DNA from: Cryptomeria japonica | Lineage: Eukaryota; Streptophyta; Pinopsida; Cupressales; Cupressaceae | Assembly: GCF_030272615.1 (NCBI RefSeq) | Contig: NC_081406.1 | Coordinates: forward strand, 477,490,900-477,554,899 | Reading direction: 5' to 3' | DNA: 64,000 nucleotides | Part shown: positions 46,614-59,100 of the stretch, in pieces | Position numbering within the stretch: position 1 is the stretch's first letter | Layout: each line of letters opens with the position of its first letter | The notes under the pieces: model-generated | Database searches by the model: none | What the model saw: only the letters and a program-made list of their open reading frames with translations | Told to the model about the DNA's origin: nothing | Position numbers and translations under genes: made by a program

Positions 46614-48217
46614 TGTTCGCATTATGTGAATCAGCATGAAGTCATAATGCTATTGTATGTTGTCATTGATGTCAATATGGGACATTGTGTGAACCGGCAC
46701 ATGTGATAAGTGAAGAGAGAGGAACCAGCATATGTGTGAACTAGTTTATATGCCAAAGTGAAGCGGCATATTTGTTCAAGGTGAACCGACATGTAGTTAT
46801 GGGAACCGGTATGAAGCTATGGGAATTGGCACATGGAAGCACTGTATGACTACCGGTTGGTAGGCAGCTTCCACTTCAGGGTTTTTAGTTGGAGTACCTC
46901 AAGTCTGTGTGACTCAATCGGTGATCTTTGTGTGATGAGTTAGCAGTATGATGGAGGACAAATCGTGTTGCCACGTAAGCTCTGTGTGCGTGAAGGATCT
47001 TGCATGAAGATGACTATTCCTATCTACCTCGGGAATGTGCGAAGTCTATCAAATGGTGATAACATGTGATGGGTTATTAGCTACCATGAAAATGGTGGAT
47101 AATGGATGATGGAGAATGTCTTGAGATTGATTCAAGATTGTTGCATTCAATGCAGCATGATTCAACGGTCAGGATCAAACCATTTGAATTGCTTGACCTA
47201 ACACGTTTAGGGTTTAGGGTTTTTTCTACCGACCTGTATGTCTCCTATAAGGTCAATGTTGGGTTTCTTTCTGAGGTTGTTGGCAAAAGTTGTGAGTGTG
47301 TATCCAAGGAAAGTGATACATGATTCTTGCCAGACCAAAGGAGAGAAGAGATACCTGCAAAGTGAATGTGCAGAAGGAAAAGAGGAGCCTAAATGGATCT
47401 GCATTAGCATTAAGTGCTGTTAATAGATCATTGTAATACCTGTTGATCTCTAACCACTTCAACAGTTGTAAAATCCCCTAACAGGGTAGCCTTAATTGTC
47501 TTGATTCAAAATCCCTTAAATCGGGTGGTCTTAACTGGCTTGTTTCAAATCCCTTAACCGGGTAACTCAAGGATAATGAGTTCTGAGAAGCTAGAGAAGC
47601 TTAGGAGATCCTTTCAGCTATTGAGTTCTTGAAATCCTCTAACAAGGTGACCCTACCGGGTTTAACCCTTAACCGGGTGATCCTTAACAGGATTGGTTCT
47701 TACCAGAACCTATTGTAGTGTCCTTAACCAGACAAGGCTCCTAACAGAGCGGACTTCTAAAGAGTTCAAAAAGCAGCTTGTGGGTATTCATCCCCACCAT
47801 GGTTTTCCCAGTTGGGTTTCCATGTGAAAATTATGTGTGTCATGTGAAATGCTTTTGTCTTGTGATGCTTTGTTTTATCTGTTAAGCACATGAAGGTTCT
47901 ATGTTTTTATGCCTGTCTATAAAACATATTGAACTCATTGTTGTGAAGATCTGATCGTCATGTTTACTGGTTTATGTATGAGAATATAATGATACTATAG
48001 TATTGAGTTTAGAGGAAAGCTTATTGAGTGACCGGTTCATGACTGATTGAGCTATACTGGATGTTACCAGTTGCACTCTATTTTACCGGTATCCTTGTTT
48101 ATTAGTCATTTGGGGTATTTTCTGTCAAACCGGTTTTTTACTGTATTTTTTTTTGTACTAATTCATCCCCCCCTCTCAGTACTAGTTTGGTACTAGTGGT
48201 TCATCATTGAGTTATCA
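46614..48217 (+). repeat. 3' LTR of G
   Basis: TGTTCGCATTATG...GAGTTATCA, 1,604 bp, collinear with 40624-42233. Several CCGG sites of one copy are CCAG or CTAG in the other, the pattern of methyl-cytosine decay. Open frames in it (47102-47323 etc.) are LTR artefacts present in both copies. Confidence 0.9.
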
Positions 48218-48222
48218 CTGTT
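48218..48222. repeat. Target-site duplication of G, right copy
   Basis: CTGTT, unchanged relative to the B 3' LTR at about 22707. Confidence 0.75.
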
Positions 48223-48383
48223 TACCGGTTGAAGACCTATTTACCAGTTCACTGTTAAGCTGTCTTCTCTACCGGTTGGCTTACAAGACTTATGTGACCA
48301 TAAAAATATAGTTGCCATCAATGACAACATAAAACAAGTCACCAATCAACACTTTACACCAAAACATCATCATGAAGCCAACA
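48218..48383 (-). repeat. 5' LTR of element B, part after G
   Basis: Continues the LTR exactly where 40623 stopped (TGTTTACCGGTTGAAGACC as in the 3' LTR at 22710) and ends GCCAACA, followed by the TSD CTTAC. Confidence 0.85.
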
Positions 48384-48388
48384 CTTAC
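48384..48388. repeat. Target-site duplication CTTAC, right copy (element B)
   Basis: Exact match to 21704-21708, next to the CCAACA end of B. Confidence 0.85.
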
Positions 48389-49590
48389 CATCAATCGAGA
48401 TGCATCCTATTGTGCAAATCGGTGAAAGTTCTTCTCCTAGAAATTTTACAAATCCACCATCATAATTCTTCAGAGTGATAAATTTTTCTTTGTCCCTGGT
48501 CATGTGATTCTAGCATCCAGAATCAGCGATCCATGATCTAGGTTCAACTTTAGCATGCAGTGTAGTCTTCTCTTGGTCTTCCAATTCTTTCTTGATACTT
48601 GTCCTCAATAGCTATAAATAAGGATTCTTCATTCAAGTCTTCAACATCATCTTCTTTAGATGAATATGTCTCCAGAGAACATAAATTCTTTTTCCCTTTA
48701 TCCCTATCATCTGTTCTTCTCTTAAAGTCATTTCTTCTATATTTATTTTTCTTTTCATCATCCTCAGGCTTTTTGTAATCTTATTTATATATACATTTCC
48801 AAGCATAATAACCAATTCTTCTATAATTAAAACATTTGAAGGGAAACTTACCTTTATACTTTCCAGTTCCTTGCTTTAGTCTTCTTAAAATGTTTGCTTC
48901 AATCTCATCTAGGGTCACACTAGTTTTTGGTCCATCTCCTGATATTGTTGAAACATTGAATGCAACTTCTCTTTATTAGGACTTTATATCTTACATCTCT
49001 TTGATCTCATAGGTATATAGTGTGCCAATAAGTTGATCAATTGTATAGTTGTTCAAATCATGACATTCCTCAATTATACACTTCTTTAGTTTGTGGGGTT
49101 TTATCAATGTAAACAAGATCTTCTTGATAATGTCACTTTCTTTAAGTACTCCTCCAATAGATCAGATAACTTTTGTTGTATCATTCACTCTATGTATGCA
49201 ACTTTCAACACTTTCATCATTAGCGATTTTGAAACCTTCAAATTTCTACTTCAGGTTCAAGAGTCTTGCTTGCTGAGTCTTCAAATCACCCTCATATGCA
49301 TAACACAACTTACAATTCTAAATTACCTTAGCTTCTTTCATTCCTTTAACTTTTCCAAATACTTCATCAATGCGACATTTGATAAGAATTATTCTACCTT
49401 TTGCATTTGTCTTGTGAGCCTTGATCTCATCCGGAGTTGATGGTCCATTCAGAGGTCATTGATAGCTAGTCTAGATAATCTCCTAGATTCTATTTTTCAA
49501 TGCTTTCAAATAAGATTTCATTATTTCCTTCCAATAATTAAAGTTTGTTCCATCAAACAATAGAGCTTTAACATAAAGTTCATGTACCAT
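48384..49590 (-). pseudogene. gag: Element D: copia Gag and protease remnant
   Basis: The start is the ATG at 49590 (MVHELYVKALLFDGTNFNYW), a typical copia Gag opening (FDGTNFxxW). Then LKTQQARLLNLK, a degenerate zinc knuckle CFNYRRIGYYAWKC (Cys-to-Tyr at the second position, His-to-Tyr at the third), a basic stretch, and the protease signature region ADSGC-NHMTRDKEKF (a stop between C and NH). The frame ends at the B insertion (TSD CTTAC at 48384-48388). Many stops, mainly TAG at former Trp/Gln sites. With 21073-21708 it forms the oldest layer of the nest. Confidence 0.75.
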
Positions 49591-49635
49591 TTTTAGATCT
49601 ACCTCAAGTGATTAAGCTTTCCAAATATGAACCTT

Positions 49636-49648
49636 GCTCTGATACCAA
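49636..49648 (-). other. PBS of element D
   Basis: Minus-strand TTGGTATCAGAGC, one base from the LTR end; complementary to the 3' end of initiator-Met tRNA, the usual copia primer. Confidence 0.8.
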
Positions 49649-49649
49649 T

Positions 49650-50842
49650 TGTTGAGCACCCAGAAGGACTAGGAGGGGGACTGAATTAGTCTAGAAGTTC
49701 AAAATATATTATTACACAACTTATTTAATATCAACACATGAAGTAGAAACACACAAATACGTGAACACTAGATTTACATGGAAAACCCAAACAGGTAAAA
49801 CCCATGGTGAGAATCTAACTCACAATATAAATAACAATGTTTACAACAGTTTAGATTTGCAACCAAGGAGCACTAAAACCTAAAGGACTTGTAAAACTAA
49901 GGTGCACTACCTTAGGCAAGATACAAAAGGACTTGTAAAACTGAAGAACACTTCTTCAGGACAAGATACAAACTGTTGCAGAAGGACTCTGTGTCAATTA
50001 GCAATGAATGAAATAGATGAACTAAAATTGAGAAGGATTATCCTAATCATGAAATTTTCTTTGAAAAATAATCAAGCAACCAAGAACATGGAAAACATCT
50101 CTTATGATCTCCACTATCACAACAGATTGTCTTGCAAAATATATATTAGCTTTAAAACTCTTCTCAAATTGGCTTTTGCATCACCACAAACTCAAATTTT
50201 CTTGCAAATCATTCACATGCACTTCTCACATTATTCAATTTTTATCCTTACTCAATTCATCCATCTACACATGTTATATATGAGTTACAACATTAAAATC
50301 CTAATCAAGGGTTGACCAAAATAAAATAAGCAATATTATATAAAATAAGCCACCCAGACCAAAAATACTTAGATTGGCCCACTCCAAGAGAAATATGAAG
50401 CCAAAACTTATCATAATACATCATCCCATGAATGACCCAACAATTTGCACACTAACACTTATTTCAAAGGGTGTTAGGAAGAATAATGTGTAGATATAAT
50501 CAACTAGTAAGCCACATAACCACTTCCATTGTAAAATAGTCCATGCAGATGTCCAAAGAACAAAGTGAGACCCAAATAAACATCTCAACACATTTCCTAA
50601 AACATATAAAAAACAAAATAATATGATACAATAAAATAAAATAAAATTAACAACATATTCAGAGGGCACCAAAAGCATTCTGGACCACCCTAAATACATG
50701 ATGACACAACCAACACCAAAAGAGTATTCGAACAAACTTCCATCCAAATAACCAAGGTTTGACAAAGCATATCTGGACCAATATCCATCTGGATAACTAG
50801 GTTTGACATCAATGACAACCATACAAGCTCATGCTAACAACA
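49650..50842 (-). repeat. 5' LTR of element D
   Basis: On the plus strand TGTTGAGCACC...CTAACAACA, about 1,193 bp; the coding-strand start TGTTGTTAGC is followed by TTGTCATTGATGTCAA, the same box found near the start of the G, B and C LTRs, which is why I place the right edge at 50842, not at an internal CAACA at 50442. The other LTR lies left of the window. An open frame on the minus strand (50421-50822) is inside the LTR and has no supporting motif. Confidence 0.6.
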
Positions 50843-53426
50843 ATCTCCAATGACTAAGGAAAAATCCAATATTTTATTAAGGGGAAACATATTGAGGCCC
50901 AGACACAAATTACATCTACACAACTTAGAACGAAGAGACATTTAATTCTAAACAAGAAAATTAGAGATGTATACTATCAAATAGGACTAAAGACTGTAAA
51001 ATACTTCTATTCATTAGAATTCAAATAATATTCCTTTTACAATATCCTCTTGGGCCTTTTATACTCTATCTCTTGTTTGGAAAACATCTTTATTTGGTTA
51101 CAAAATATTTTTGTGGATGTTGGATCATGATGATATAAATAACTACCTCTATGTTGGAGATCTTTGTGCCATAAAATTTCCTTGATTACCTTCATGATCG
51201 CCATTGGCATCTTCACAACTACTTAACCATGATTTGAGGGAATAAAACACCTAGTTTTGGTCACACAATCATTAGTTTTTCCTTTTGTTATAGTCATAGT
51301 TACTGGTGTGTGTATGATTTTGCTAAATAAGGTCATTCATAAATCTTTTTCATGAATACCACATATTATTTGGTTTCTAGGTTACATCTTCCTATTTCTT
51401 AATCAAAGTGGGATACACAAATGACATGTGTTAGGAACATGGGAAGTTCTCAGAGATTCTTTGAACATCTGCTAGATCTTCCATGGAATTAACACATAGC
51501 ATACAAGTGGGGTTCCTTGGATTTTATTCTATAGACTAGTCTCATTTTCTCATGGTGCCAATGCATGGCTCATGATGTAGGAGCATCCCCGATTCATGGC
51601 AGTCTTGCATCAACCAAAAAAGCATTTTCTTTCTATTTTGCTTTTTGTTTGCAATTTCAGCTCTTATTTCTGTGTGTCTTGGTTTTAGCTCACTGGATCC
51701 TGTGGAGTTGGATTCTACTTGAAGACTTGATCATCTTTCTTGTTTCTAGACCACATTGCATTTGGATCATTTTCTAGAAAGTTATTGGTATTAGTTTCCT
51801 TGATAGTTTCCTATTACCAGTTGACAGTTTCTTGTTACTGGTTGCCTGGACCTATTTTGGTGATTTATAGAAACCCCTTCAGAAGCTTGTGGAGCCTTGG
51901 GCATTGATTCCGATGTTCCTTGGCATGTGGTGGACCTTTTCCTATGATCTACACTTCATCCTTTTGATTTTCTAGAGGAATCTCCTGGTGGAGACCGACC
52001 TTGTTGGTTTTACATGTTAGGTCTTGTTCTTTGGGTTTTGATCCCTTTTTGGGTCGACTAGATCCCTTGGATCATATATATAATTGTAATTGTGCATTAG
52101 AATGTATCAATTGAAGAAACAAGTAGCTAGACTAAGTGTAGAAGATATATCTTAACATTCAAGGTCCTAGCTGTGACCTATTCTATATTTTGAGCATGTT
52201 CTAGCAGGCCTATGAGCTAGTTATGTTGTAACCTGGTTGTTACCGGTTGGTTGTAATCAATTTTCATGAAATAAAAAAATCTAATCTGCATTGCCTCCAT
52301 CATATCTTTGTGTTTCCGTTGTGTTTACTCTTGTTGATAGGTCCGAATTAATCTCTTTGAGGTCCATCCTAACTGGTGATTGCTTCAGCTCATTAGTAGG
52401 GAATTTTCTTGAGGTAGGAAGCTTTACTTCGAAAAGAAGCACATAGGTCCCACATGTCACTTTTGTGACCAGAATTGTTCAAGCAAAGAGGAAATGAGGT
52501 TGATATCCTTAATTGGGAAACCAACTGTTGTAGATAGAGGCTACATTAATTGTTTAGTCAAATATTCTTTTCTTAACCATACTAACAATTCAATAATTTA
52601 TGCATTCACTCAACTCATTCTCTCAATCAATCCACTAAATCATGAACAGTTTCATCTTCAAAAATTATCCTTCATCTCCTTTCAACAAATATCATGCATT
52701 GATTATTTCATTAATCTCAAGCATTGGTAGAAGGATCTATAAATATAACATTTCTCTACCTCATTCCTCTTCCATAATCTCTAATATTTTGCAATTTGAG
52801 TGACTTCATAGTGATATTGTGCAATTTGGTTTATGTGGATTGTAAATCCACATATCTATACTTCAAATTATAATTGAATAACAATAGAGATAAGAAAGCT
52901 TTATATATAAAGGTATTGTTGATTCAAAGTTGTTCATTTTATGCATTTATCTTGTGCTTCATTTTGCGATTGATTCAATGTGAATTAGGTTTGTTGTTAT
53001 TCTTGATTTTGTGATTCACATTTTGGCAAGCCTAATGATAACCACGTCGCAAACTACTAATAATTTTGTTCTTTTTAAGAAATAAGAATGGATCTATGCT
53101 TCTGGTACATGATGTTTCACTTTTGATTGACATTGTTAAGCTTCTAGGTTGGAAAACTATTCTTTTGTGATTACTTAATATGTCATTGCAAGATTTTGCT
53201 ATATTTTTTACTACTATTTTAATGTCATTTATTCTAATATATAAATCTATTTTTTTGTTAGAAATTTCATTGTTTCTTGTTGTAGATATTCTAGATTTTG
53301 ATAGATATAATCATTCTAACTTGAAACTAACCCTCATGTTAATCAAATTTGTTATTTTCTAGGGTTTTGGATTTCTAACTTACATGCTTTTAATTTTCAA
53401 AATATAATTATATATTTGTAGTGACT
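50843..53426. other. Unassigned AT-rich stretch between D and C
   Basis: No convincing gene or RNA. The part 51480-52400 looks LTR-like: a TATA-like CATATATATAAT at 52072, an AATAAAAAAA-type signal near 52270, and sequence style of plant LTRs, but no termini, PBS or second copy is in the window. Small open frames (for example 51565-51777 and 52494-52730) have no motif. Confidence 0.4.
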
Positions 53427-54545
53427 TGTTGGCCTTTGGTATTCTAGTGATGCTCCGGTGAAGATTGATGGTTCCTGATGCTTGTGGATTCTTAGGACTT
53501 GTCATTGATGGAAACTCAGTATACTGACCTGATTCGAGATGAAGTTTTGGTTAACCAGATGTCTTGTATTTCTGGACTAAGATTGTCAGCGCAACTCGGT
53601 ATACGATTTTATGATTTCTGGTGAAGAAGTTTTGATTTTGGTGATTGGTGGCTAATTGGTTGGGTATATAAAGTAGATTATCATGTTAATCCACCCTCTG
53701 GTATTAAGTCCTATGCCTGTTTGAAGGACCAGTATCCGGTAGAATAGTAAAACAAAGTACTCTTCACTTTTGATGGTGTAACATGTGACTGGATTCTTTA
53801 TGTTAATCCTAGTAATTGGAAATGTATTTGGAGTGATATGTGAGATGTATAGGAAGCGTGTGCTCATGAGTTCTAGGTCTGGTATATGGTTTTTCAATAT
53901 ATCTAAGCTAACTTGTAGCTACATGTTTCATTTTTGATATTTTGTGAATCCAACTTGTGAGAGATTAATTTTGAGTGTCCAGATATATAAGACATTTGGG
54001 TTAATGGATTAGGTGTTGGGTATACTATATGTGGTGTTTTTGGAGTGATTGAGTGTAGTTTCATGTGTGCACTCTAAATTGTGTTGATCTGGTAGAGAAG
54101 AATAGAGAAGTTTACCAGAACAGTACAATGGATCATTTTGTGCCTAACTAAAACTTATATTTGGCATAGTCAGATGCTATTTTCTAGTTCTCTAATTATT
54201 GTAATCAGTTTGTAACCTCTTGTAAGGCAGTGATCCTTCCTCTAGTGTTGTAGCCCTATTTTGTAACTTAAGCAGTGAGCTCTAGGTAGTGTACCTGAAT
54301 GCTATGTAATATTGTTTTTCTACTGGCCATAGTGGAATAATATTATGGGTTCAAATCCCACTATGGTTTTTCCCAATTGGGTTTCCATGTAAAAATCTTG
54401 GTGTTATGGTTGCATGGTTACTTATTTTATGTTCCTGCACTTTTCTTTCTTTGTTGTTCATCTAGTGGTTAAAGAATCAGATTAACAAATTCAAAATTTA
54501 CAAAACACTAATTCACCCCCCTCTCAGTGTTCATTGATTCCAACA
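53427..54545 (+). repeat. 5' LTR of C
   Basis: TGTTGGCCTTTGG...GATTCCAACA, 1,119 bp, with a TGTTGG/CCAACA inverted terminus. Carries the CATTGATGG box and the TTCACCCCCCTCTCAGT box near the end. Confidence 0.87.
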
Positions 54546-54547
54546 AT

Positions 54548-54560
54548 TGGTATCAGAGCC
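54548..54560 (+). other. PBS of C
   Basis: TGGTATCAGAGCC, fully matching the initiator-Met tRNA type, one or two bases after the LTR. Confidence 0.85.
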
Positions 54561-54613
54561 TAGTTCCTCCAAGGAAGCCTAACCGCTTGACGAAGGTCTG
54601 AGAGATTGAATAA

Positions 54614-55773
54614 ATGGATTTCGGTCTGTAGATACAACTTTGTGTGGCCCTTGAAGATCTTGATGCAACAAGAAATGAAATAAGTTCTTTAAAGACATAC
54701 TTGAATGCAGTCGAAGACTTTATTAATGATTTGAAAGATCAAGTGAACACTTCAAGAGACAAGAGGAAAGAGTTGATGGACAAAATGAAAGAGAAAGAAG
54801 AGCAAAGTATTGAAAATCAGGACAAGTCTGATGAATGTGAGAAGCTTGCTAGAGAGAATGTCAAGTATTGAAGAATGAGATGCAGTCCATAATGATGAAG
54901 TTGACTAAGGAGATTGAAGACTGGAAGAAGAATGAAGAAAGTCTGACTCAATCATTGAAAGACAAATCAGATGAATGTTTCAAGCTTACCTATGAGAATG
55001 ATCAGTTGAAGATCGAGTTAACACAATCAAGGAATGATGGTTAAGGACTTGAAAGGCTGATTGTTGGCTCAAGAGATGAACTTGCTACTGCAAATGAATA
55101 TAGAGACAAATTTAATGCCAGCTCAACAAGGCTTGATGAAATGTTGGAAAGACAGAGACATGGAAAAAACATGAGAGGACTTGGATATGAAAAAGGAGAA
55201 TCCTTCGGTTGTGGATAGAGCAATACAAAGCCTAAGAGCAAGAATCCTCCAGTAAGACAACCCAATGCTTATAAATTCAATGGTAGATGTTTAACTTGCA
55301 TTAAATCTAGTCATATGGAAAATAAATGCATAAGTAAGATGAATAATGGAATGATGAATAATGTGAATAATGGTCCTACCTTTACCGATTAGTGTTTCAT
55401 ATGCAACAATTTTGGTCACAAGTCAAACATATGTAGAGCATTAATAAATAATTTTCAGAACATGAGATGTTATGCTTGTGGGATGTTTGGACATATCTCT
55501 AACCAATGCAGGATGAGACAAAATCAGATGAATTTCAGACCTATGCAGAAAAATGTTGTTTGCCATGCATGCAACAAGCCTCGTCACATTGTAAAATACT
55601 ATAGAAGCAAGAATAATGGTTTAGTAAACAAAGGTAAATCAGATGAGAAAGGTAAAGCAAAAGTAGATGAAATCAGAGATCAACATAATAAAATATGGGT
55701 CAAGAAAGAAGATTCCAATGTGCAGAATGGCTCCACACTTGAATTTGGTGATGGAACCTCATCCGGTAACTAG
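54614..55773 (+). pseudogene. ORF1 of C: coiled-coil, four-zinc-knuckle Gag
   Basis: ATG at 54614 (MDFGL then TAG at a Gln-like position). About 170 residues of charged coiled coil (DKRKELMDKMKEKEEQSIEN, after a frameshift near 54868 KKNEESLTQSLKDKSDECFK) lead to RGLGYEKGESFG and four knuckles: CLTCIKSSHMENKC, CFICNNFGHKSNIC, CYACGMFGHISNQC (all intact) and CHACNKPRHIVKYY (last Cys is Tyr). A basic tail ends at 55773. Such knuckle Gags bind retroelement RNA. It lacks the N-terminal copia Gag domain (no FxGxNFxxW), so it resembles only the C-terminal half of Sirevirus Gag. Confidence 0.8.
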
Positions 55774-56177
55774 GGCTTTTTGGCCTTAGGGGGAACTTTA
55801 CATGTACTTTCATAGAACTCTTCGGTGATCTATAACCGATTCTGGTAGGTTGTAGAAGTCTTAAATCATGTGTGAAGATGTTATCTGAAAGATCTGATGG
55901 AGATTTGAGGCTCCGATAAGCAATTTCATGAAAATTAAGGTAATTGGTTGAAGCATTTATTACAATGCAGAATTAGGTTTTTGGAGTTTAAAAGGGGAAT
56001 TTCAAAGGTTTATTTTTCACAATGTGATCAAGAGAAAAGAGCAGTGCAGTGAAGAGAAGATATTTGGTGATCTAAATTAAGCTTGCACCGATTTGAAAGC
56101 AATTTCTTACGCCCGATTGAATCAAAAGGTATTTATCTATTTCACGAAGCTATCAGTTTTCAAACCCTAGATTTAAA
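55774..56177 (+). other. Spacer between ORF1 and ORF2 of C
   Basis: About 400 bp without a gene. The counterpart in A and B is similar in length. It contains the conserved AAAAGGTATTTATCT at 56124-56138. In A and B a splice-donor-like AAGGTATGT or AGGTAAGT also follows ORF1 (11853-11862 and 26836-26845, minus strand); I see no clear copy of that here. Confidence 0.5.
56124..56138 (+). promoter_or_regulatory. Conserved pre-ORF2 motif, element C
   Basis: AAAAGGTATTTATCT ending 39 nt before the ORF2 ATG at 56178. The identical 15 nt occur in A and B. Confidence 0.5.
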
Positions 56178-59100
56178 ATGGTATCGACATCTGGAAGTTC
56201 TACCCTGTTGATTGTTGAGATCAAGGATAGAGCTAGACTTGTTTTCAATAAACACCCCTTCAAGTCTATTGAAGATGATCCAGAAGGAGCATTTTCTTCA
56301 GTACCCTATGATGTTCTTCACAATGAGGATATTAGGGCATACATCTATTACGATCTTTAGGAGCTTGGTAGTGTTGATATGTTGTCTCTATATAACAAAC
56401 ATTTGGCGGACAACTTGGATAACCTCAGAACTGAATATAATATTCTTCAAGACAAGGGTTTTTTGTAGTTAATCCATAACCCATTGTTTGGTGAAGCATA
56501 ATGGATCCAGTAAATCCTCAACCGAGTCCATGATGAGTTCATATGGCTTGATAGGCCTCATAAGATCACTAATCAGGAAATTCAAGTCGTGACATGCCTA
56601 GGCGAAACTAGTGAAGTGCCTAGCCTAAGAAATATATCGAATAACATTATGATAACCACTACTAGTTCTAAGTTTGACAAAAAAGCAATGACTATCAGTG
56701 ACATCTTGGAGCATGATGTTAGGTTTGCATCAATGGTGGTTGGTTATAAAGTCTACCAATCAAGCAAATAAAAAATCCATCTCTAGAATTGCAGTTTATT
56801 CAGCATATCAGATGCTCAAGGATGATAAGAGGTATGATCTATGCATAGTCCTTATGAATGAACTGATGAGTAATTTGAAGAAAATTAAGCAAGACAAGAA
56901 GCACACTTTTAAGTATAGGTCTCTTCTTATTTGTTTGGTCTTATATTTCTTGAACGAGATACCCGATATAAAAGGGAAGGTCCAATAGGCCTATTATAGA
57001 CTAGTGATGATGCAAATCAAGGAGGGACTATGGGGTATAAGAGATGCTACAATGATAATATCCATATTGTGGGGCTACTTCAAAACCTTTCAAGCCTCCA
57101 TGAAGAGCAGAGAAAGAATCCCTAAGGAGATTGTAGAAAAGTATGAGTAAACTATTTGTTTCATGGTTGATAAAGATCTATGTCAGATGGAAGCAGTTGA
57201 GCCTAGGATAGTTTGAATCATGCCCATAGGGTATGAAGTTGATGCTATTACACTTGAAGTATATTCTCAATAGCTATTGAGCCAACCGGTAGATCCAAAA
57301 GAAGAAATATTTGGCACTTTCAGGGAAAAGGACTTAAGTTTGCATAAATAGTTCACTGATGTTGGAAGGAAGAGAAACATCAAAAAGGAAGCAAAGGTTG
57401 TTGTAGAGCAGATGGGATTGACAAAGGAAGATGTATAGAGGGAAAGAGCTTAGAATATTCTAAGGGAGGGGGATGTAATCAAACCACAACCTAAATTAGC
57501 AAACCCTTCGACGTAGCCCAAGACAAAGGCTAGTAAGTCTGCACCTATCTCTGGAGTGAAGAAATCGGTACCTCCACCCAAGCCCAAACCTACAGTATCA
57601 ACTAGTGGAGTTGAGAAAAGGAAAAAGAAGAACCCTTTAAAGCATTATGTTGGATTAGAGGAGGAGACAGGGTCAAATGAAGAATTTTAAAAAGTTAAGA
57701 AGACCACTACTTATGTTCAAGTAGTCAGAAAGCCATCCGATGATGCTCCACCCTCTAAGAAGAGAAAGATTCAAGGTGAGCCATCTAGAAAATCTAAAGG
57801 AACCAGGAAGCAGAAATCTAAAGCCTTGGAGTCTGGTAAGATTGAAATTATTCCTCCTAAGTCCTTAGAAGACATAAAGAATGAAATCATTTAGGATGGA
57901 AATTTGAATAATCTCGGTGTATATTATGAGAATGCAGATGATAAGGAGAGGAGAGAAATTGAGGAAGCGGTTGTACTATATGTGAATAAATTTAGTAGAG
58001 CTCTAATTGAGTCATCATCTGAATTACCTAAGGAGTTGTATGATATTATAAATATTCATGGAAATATTGCACACTGGAAAGATGAAGAAATGCAAGAGTA
58101 TGTTTTGGTGAATACTTCTTCAGCCATCTCTAGGGATGAAGATGAGATATTATTGAAATTGGTGAAAGAGAAATATAACAAAAAGAGAAGAGTTAAAAAA
58201 ATTATGCTTGGAGAAATCGATGAAGTTGCAAAAGAAACAAAACAAATGATAAAAGACTTCTTGCTAGAGCTGAGATATGAGGTAAATCAACCTCAGGATG
58301 CCTCCCACTTAGAAGGACAAAACATTGGAGACACTTCCATTCCAGAAGTATATGGAAAAGTCTCTGGTGGTTAGGAGTATCAACCATCTGTTGAAGTAGC
58401 ACAAGATGCACCCTCTAAGAATCTAGTTGCAGATGTCTCCAATGAAGCTACTCAAAACCCTCCTGAGATAGAAGTGATTGTAGAAATGATAGCAGAGGAG
58501 ATATAAAAATTTGAAAAGACTGTGAATCCAGAGGTTGAGAAGGAGAAGAGTGATTAGAAAATAGAGAAACCTTCGGTAACCATCACTGCGATAATTGTCA
58601 CCGACAAAGGTAAGGAGATTGATGTAGAGGATGACATTTCTCATGGTTTGGTTGATTTGAGCACTCTTTCCCCTCTACAAGCTTTGAAACTTTCCACCAA
58701 ATCTAAGATTAAGGAAAGTGAAGATTTGTTGAAATCTTAGTCTGAAGATAAAGAGGTCATCTCTCTTGCAACTGAGGTTTTGGAAAAGCTTTTACCTAGT
58801 TTCAATTAGGATTTTGGTGCTTCTCCCTTCAGAAAGCTTAAGAACCTGCAAAATAGTGTTAACTCTAATTTTATATCATTAGAAAAGGTTACAGATGAAT
58901 TTGTACATAAAAAGTTCAATGAGATGAGGATGCAGGAAAATTTGAAAGGAGTAGAGAGAGATAAAGTGAGCCTAAAGTCTGCAATGAAGAGTGTAGAAGA
59001 GGCATTAGATGAATGTGGGAAAATTTTCAAATCATGTCTATTTTTTCCCAAGTTTACTGTAGACATTGATTGGCAAATAAGAGATCTTGAGGGTAAGTTA

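Larger units (their letters stand above)
40624..48217 (+). mobile_element. Element G: Sirevirus-like Ty1/copia, complete but dead
   Basis: Both LTRs, PBS, Gag, protease, integrase, RT, RNase H and PPT are present in copia order. TSD CTATT (40619-40623) and CTGTT (48218-48222) differ by one transition; the intact B LTR reads CTGTT. LTR similarity is high with mainly C/T and G/A differences. Many TAG stops; first DDE Asp and first RT Asp are changed. Inserted in the 5' LTR of B. Confidence 0.92.
21709..48383 (-). mobile_element. Element B: pol-less two-ORF LTR element, split by F and G
   Basis: Minus strand: 5' LTR (48383-48218 plus 40623-39653), PBS, start of ORF1 (39652-39451), F insertion, rest of ORF1 (28053-26890), ORF2 (26434-23181), PPT, 3' LTR (22880-21709). 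Both outer ends carry the 5-bp TSD CTTAC (21704-21708 and 48384-48388), proving the pieces are one insertion. Without F and G the element is about 7.7 kb. No pol domain is found. It inserted into D. Confidence 0.85.

Noticed and set aside
47102-47323. Small gene with near-identical copy at 41112-41333
   Set aside because: Both copies are in the LTRs of G; the duplication is the LTR pair.
50421-50822. 133-codon hydrophobic frame on the minus strand
   Set aside because: It lies inside the LTR of D, starts within the conserved LTR box, and shows no domain; it is best seen as chance open frame in T-rich DNA.
51565-52400. Host protein gene or solo LTR
   Set aside because: Frames are short with no domain; LTR-like signals exist but termini and a matching copy are not found, so it was left unassigned.
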